Of a stretch of DNA of 64,000 nt, positions 60,873 through 64,000 are shown piece after piece. The notes beneath the pieces were generated by a model. That model saw only the letters and a program-made list of their open reading frames with translations. It did no database searches and was not told the origin of the DNA. Position numbers and translations under genes: made by a program. Position 1 is the stretch's first letter. Each line of letters begins with the position of its first letter. This DNA comes from Oscillatoria sp. SIO1A7 (GTDB lineage Bacteria; Cyanobacteriota; Cyanobacteriia; Cyanobacteriales; Laspinemataceae). Where the stretch lies: positions 1-64,000 of the forward strand of contig JAAHFN010000025.1 in assembly GCA_010672965.1 (NCBI GenBank), given 5' to 3'.

Positions 60873-61373
60873 GGTTACTCGATCGCGATCGCTCCCTACC
60901 AAAACAGCAACCCTAATCTCAACGAGGCTGATTTTTTTATAGCAGTTTTCGCTCCATTCGTGGTATGACTCGCCAACCCTCAAGGCAGTGGGAGGTGTGG
61001 GAAATGGAGATTCTGGGGAGATGGGGGGAGATGGAGGACTGTGGCAAGGCGGAAAGGCTAGGAAGGTTTGGAAGAACTAAATAAGATTATCTCCCCCTGC
61101 TGCGAAAGCTCCCCTGCTCCCCAGTTATCTGGCCCCGCTTACAGGACTGGAGTCAAAATATATATAAAGCTTACATAACATTTTCGATATTACGCCATCT
61201 GTAGATAGAAAAAAGACATATATACGCTATCTGTAGAGTCACTATGTAATTTTTTCTAGAGTTTTTTTCAACTACGCACTATGGGGGGTTATTTTGGTTA
61301 TGTGGGTATCCCGCTCATTTTAATTGCATTATAAAACCCAAGTGGCTGCCGCTCTAGGTCGCTCCTCAAGACA
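60873..61373. other. Spacer before the PAS histidine kinase
   Basis: GGGAGATGG-type repeats (61010-61040), a CCCCCTGCTGC tract (61090-61120), then AT-rich sequence with two direct copies of (T/C)ATCTGTAGA (61198-61208, 61228-61238), which might be regulator sites. No gene seen. Confidence 0.4.
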
Positions 61374-64000
61374 ATGCTAAAACAAAAAACAAAACTCAAA
61401 CTTATGCAGACAAAGATTGCGATCGTGGAAAATGAGCTTGATTTGGCCCTCAATATTAGGGAAGAATTGGAAGCAGTGGGATATGAGGTTACAGATACCG
61501 TCACTTCTGGGGAGGCAGCCATTGCCGCCGCCGAATCTAACCGACCCGATTTGATTATAATGAATACTCGCTTAACGGGGACACTGGATGGCATTGAGAT
61601 GGCCAGGATTCTGCGAGAGCGGTTCCAGATTCCCACGGTCTATATAACGGCAAGCAATGGAGCCGATAGCAATACCTTGGAGCTAAATAAGAATAGCGAA
61701 CATTATGGATACATTATCAAACCTTTTGCTATCCAAGAGCTATTTTCGGGGGTCCAAGTTCTCCAATATGGCAAGATTATTGATTGTGGCGATCGCAGTC
61801 TAGCCATAGCCAGAGATGGTACGAAAATCCCCATTGATGACAGTGCGGCTCCTCTTAAAGACGAGGCCGGTAATATTACCGGAGCGGTTTTAGTCTTCCA
61901 GGATCTTATAGAATGCCAAAAAACAGAAGAAAAACTGCGCCAGAGCGATCGTCGATGGCGGGGAATTTTTGATAGGGATTTTAACTTTATTTGGCTTTTG
62001 CAACTAGATGGAACTCTAGAAGAAGCGAATCAAACGGCGTTAGATTTTTCGGGCATCCGAGCTGAAGACGTTATCGGCAATCCATTTTGGGAATGGCCTT
62101 GGCGGCTGGCTGCGGATTTCAGGCCGGATATAACCAGAGAAAGTCAATATTTGGCAACCTCCCAAGTTCGAGAGGAATTGAAAGAGGCAATAGCCCGAGC
62201 GGCTACTGGGGAGACCGTTCGTTACGATCTGGAAATTTTAGCGCCAGAAGGCATTGAAATGACCGTTGACTTTTCTATTAAGCCGGTTATGGCTGCCGAT
62301 AGAGTCCTATTTTTAATTGCTGAAGGACGGGACATCACCGCACGATCGCAGATGGAGAGGGCTCAAGAAGAACGGGGCAAACAACTAGAACGTATGGTTC
62401 AAGAGCGCACGGCTGAATTGCAGGCAGCAGTCAGGGAATTAGAAGCAGAAATACAAGAGCGCCAACGAGCCGAAGAACGACTACAGCAAAGTGAAGAGCG
62501 CTTCCGCAGTTTAGTGGAAACCACTAGCGACTTGGTCTGGGAAGCAGATGAAAATGGAGCCTACACATATATAAGCCCGAAAGTCCGCGACCTGTTAGGC
62601 TACCAGCCGTCAGAAATGCTGGGTAAAACTTGGTTTGAGGTTGCAGAAGTATCCCAAGCGCGAGCAATAATGGCGGCGCGATCGCCTTTTCACTGTGTCG
62701 ATAAAATCACCAGGCACAAAGATGGAAGTCAGATTGTCCTCGAAACCAGTGCGGTGCCTTTTTTTGATAACCAGAATAGGTTTCGGGGCTATCGCGGTAT
62801 CGATAGAGATATTAGCGATCGCCAGAAAGTTTTAGAGTCTTTACGAGAAAGCCAGTTTTTTACGCAAAGAATTGCCAATGCTATTCCAAATATTATATAT
62901 ATATACGACCTAATAGAGGAGCGCAATATCTATGTCAATAGCGAAATAAGCAGCATTCTCGGCTATACGCCAGAACAGATTAAAGCAATGAGAGAGGCGC
63001 TTATGCCAAACCTAATGCACCCGGAGGATCTGGCCAAAGTCTCTACCCATTTCCAGCAAATCAATCGGGCTAGCGATGGCGAAATTTTTGAATTTGAGTA
63101 TCGAATGCGCCATGCTAGCGGCGAGTGGCGGACTCTTATCAGTCGAGATACAGTATTTCTGAGAAGGGCTGACGGCACTCCGCAGCAGATTATAGGCACC
63201 GCTACCGATATTACCGATCGCCAGGAAGCTACCGAAGCACTGCGAGAAAGCGAGGAAAAATTTCGGCGTATTTTTGAAGAGGCACCGATTGGCATGAATC
63301 TAACTGACTCATCCGGTCGCTACCTGCAAGCAAATCCCGCTTTTTGTAAAATGCTGGGCTATACAGAAGAGGAACTCAAAAGCCAACATTTTCTGAGCTT
63401 TACCCATCCAGAAGATATTAAACGAGAAATGCCCTATATGCAGCGGCGCTGGCAAGGAAAACGCAATAGCTACCGAATGGAAAAGCGTTATATAAAGAAA
63501 AATGGAGAAATTATCTGGACGAAGATTACGGCTGGGTCAATTAAGGACGGTATGGGAGATTCTAACTATGCATTGGCAATGGTAGAAGATATCAGCGATC
63601 GCAAACAAGCTCAAGCTAAGCTGCAAGAATCTCTAGAAGAAAAAGAAGTGCTGCTCCGGGAAATTCACCACCGCGTCAAAAATAACTTACATGTTATTGC
63701 CAATTTGTTAGATATGCAATCCGATTATACCGAGGATGAGGCGGCTAAAACTATACTTCTGGAAAGCCAGAATAGGGTTAGAACGATGGCCAAAGTTCAC
63801 CAGCAACTTTGTCAATCGGATAATATAGCCCGGGTTAACTTAAGGGAATACATCGAGAACTTGGTAGAAAAATTGCTGGCTGTGCATAAAATCAATCCCT
63901 ACCAAGTCCAACTCATCCTTGAGTTGGAGCCTATAGCGGTCAACTTAGAAACTGCTATACCCTGTGGCTTGCTGATTAACGAACTGGTTACTAATTCACT
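61374..64000 (+). CDS. Pseudo-receiver / PAS / HisKA_2 histidine kinase (runs off the window)
   Basis: 875 codons visible, still open at the edge. The first ATG is 61374; a second Met is at 61404. Residues ~12-130 are a receiver fold ('KIAIVENELDLALNIREELE', 20), but the phosphoacceptor position is Asn ('LIIMNTRLTGTLDG') and the acidic pocket reads E-N instead of E-D; the Lys of 'YIIKPF' remains. Four PAS domains follow, with a coiled coil after the first ('RMVQERTAELQAAVRELEAE', 20). The kinase begins at about residue 762 with 'REIHHRVKNNLHVIANLLDM' (20), the HisKA_2 phosphoacceptor motif, and the ATPase N-box 'LLINELVTNS' is at the very end. It is cytoplasmic, with no membrane segment. Probable input: light, redox or ligand via PAS (inference). 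Confidence 0.92.
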   Translation, partial: MLKQKTKLKLMQTKIAIVENELDLALNIREELEAVGYEVTDTVTSGEAAIAAAESNRPDLIIMNTRLTGTLDGIEMARILRERFQIPTVYITASNGADSNTLELNKNSEHYGYIIKPFAIQELFSGVQVLQYGKIIDCGDRSLAIARDGTKIPIDDSAAPLKDEAGNITGAVLVFQDLIECQKTEEKLRQSDRRWRGIFDRDFNFIWLLQLDGTLEEANQTALDFSGIRAEDVIGNPFWEWPWRLAADFRPDITRESQYLATSQVREELKEAIARAATGETVRYDLEILAPEGIEMTVDFSIKPVMAADRVLFLIAEGRDITARSQMERAQEERGKQLERMVQERTAELQAAVRELEAEIQERQRAEERLQQSEERFRSLVETTSDLVWEADENGAYTYISPKVRDLLGYQPSEMLGKTWFEVAEVSQARAIMAARSPFHCVDKITRHKDGSQIVLETSAVPFFDNQNRFRGYRGIDRDISDRQKVLESLRESQFFTQRIANAIPNIIYIYDLIEERNIYVNSEISSILGYTPEQIKAMREALMPNLMHPEDLAKVSTHFQQINRASDGEIFEFEYRMRHASGEWRTLISRDTVFLRRADGTPQQIIGTATDITDRQEATEALRESEEKFRRIFEEAPIGMNLTDSSGRYLQANPAFCKMLGYTEEELKSQHFLSFTHPEDIKREMPYMQRRWQGKRNSYRMEKRYIKKNGEIIWTKITAGSIKDGMGDSNYALAMVEDISDRKQAQAKLQESLEEKEVLLREIHHRVKNNLHVIANLLDMQSDYTEDEAAKTILLESQNRVRTMAKVHQQLCQSDNIARVNLREYIENLVEKLLAVHKINPYQVQLILELEPIAVNLETAIPCGLLINELVTNS

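Noticed and set aside
61298-61636. 112-codon minus-strand frame at the right end
   Set aside because: Antisense to the start of the PAS histidine kinase, whose plus-strand frame is open to the window edge.

Overview
The window is cyanobacterial chromosome. The evidence is the very high density of the HIP1-type palindrome GCGATCGC, the gene content (Gap1-type GAPDH, DUF3318, XisF-like serine recombinase, Mo-dependent nitrogenase C-terminal domain protein, Uma2 proteins, WD40/STAND and pentapeptide proteins), and spacers packed with 7-9 bp tandem repeats and small inverted-repeat elements. I cannot name the genus; a repeat-rich, probably filamentous lineage would fit.

Layout. 1-8.7 kb: MATE exporter, a candidate structured RNA, a very large HTH/NB-ARC/WD40 STAND protein, a two-gene operon whose second gene is split by a 91-bp mobile element, and a DUF1295 membrane protein. 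9-15.2 kb: glycosyltransferase, MFS transporter, and the recO-deoC pair with an element between them and a related one beyond recO. 15.5-22 kb: a small orphan protein, a Uma2 protein, a nitrogenase-C-terminal-domain protein tail-to-tail with a collagen-like secreted protein, a frameshifted PepSY-type gene, and a site-2 protease with CBS domains. 22-29.7 kb: a giant membrane protein carrying repeat-derived insertions, tRNA-Asn, a PilH/CheY-like regulator and a SUI1-type initiation factor. 29.7-39 kb: decayed gene pieces, a PstS-like lipoprotein, a hybrid histidine kinase, ureidoglycolate lyase, an XisF-like recombinase and an HD-like protein. 39-46 kb: gap1, queF, DUF3318 protein, queE and hypothetical proteins. 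46.4-55.8 kb: one 3114-residue TamB-like protein with 13 near-identical 86-residue repeats. 56-64 kb: DUF4258-like protein, MiaE, a pentapeptide/FHA protein, and a PAS/HisKA_2 histidine kinase running off the right edge.

How genes work together. QueF and QueE are both steps of 7-deazaguanine (queuosine) synthesis, and MiaE is another tRNA-modification enzyme. recO-deoC looks like a conserved pair that has been invaded. Two large sensor kinases and a CheY-like regulator give the region a signalling flavour, but no single pathway cluster is visible.

The most striking layer is not genes. At least six families of short (about 90-180 bp) inverted-repeat elements can be defined by eye, and three leave distinct target duplications (5, 3 and 8 bp). 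One copy cleanly disrupts a gene, and one family has entered a reading frame and triplicated in phase. I see no CRISPR array, rRNA or intact transposase.
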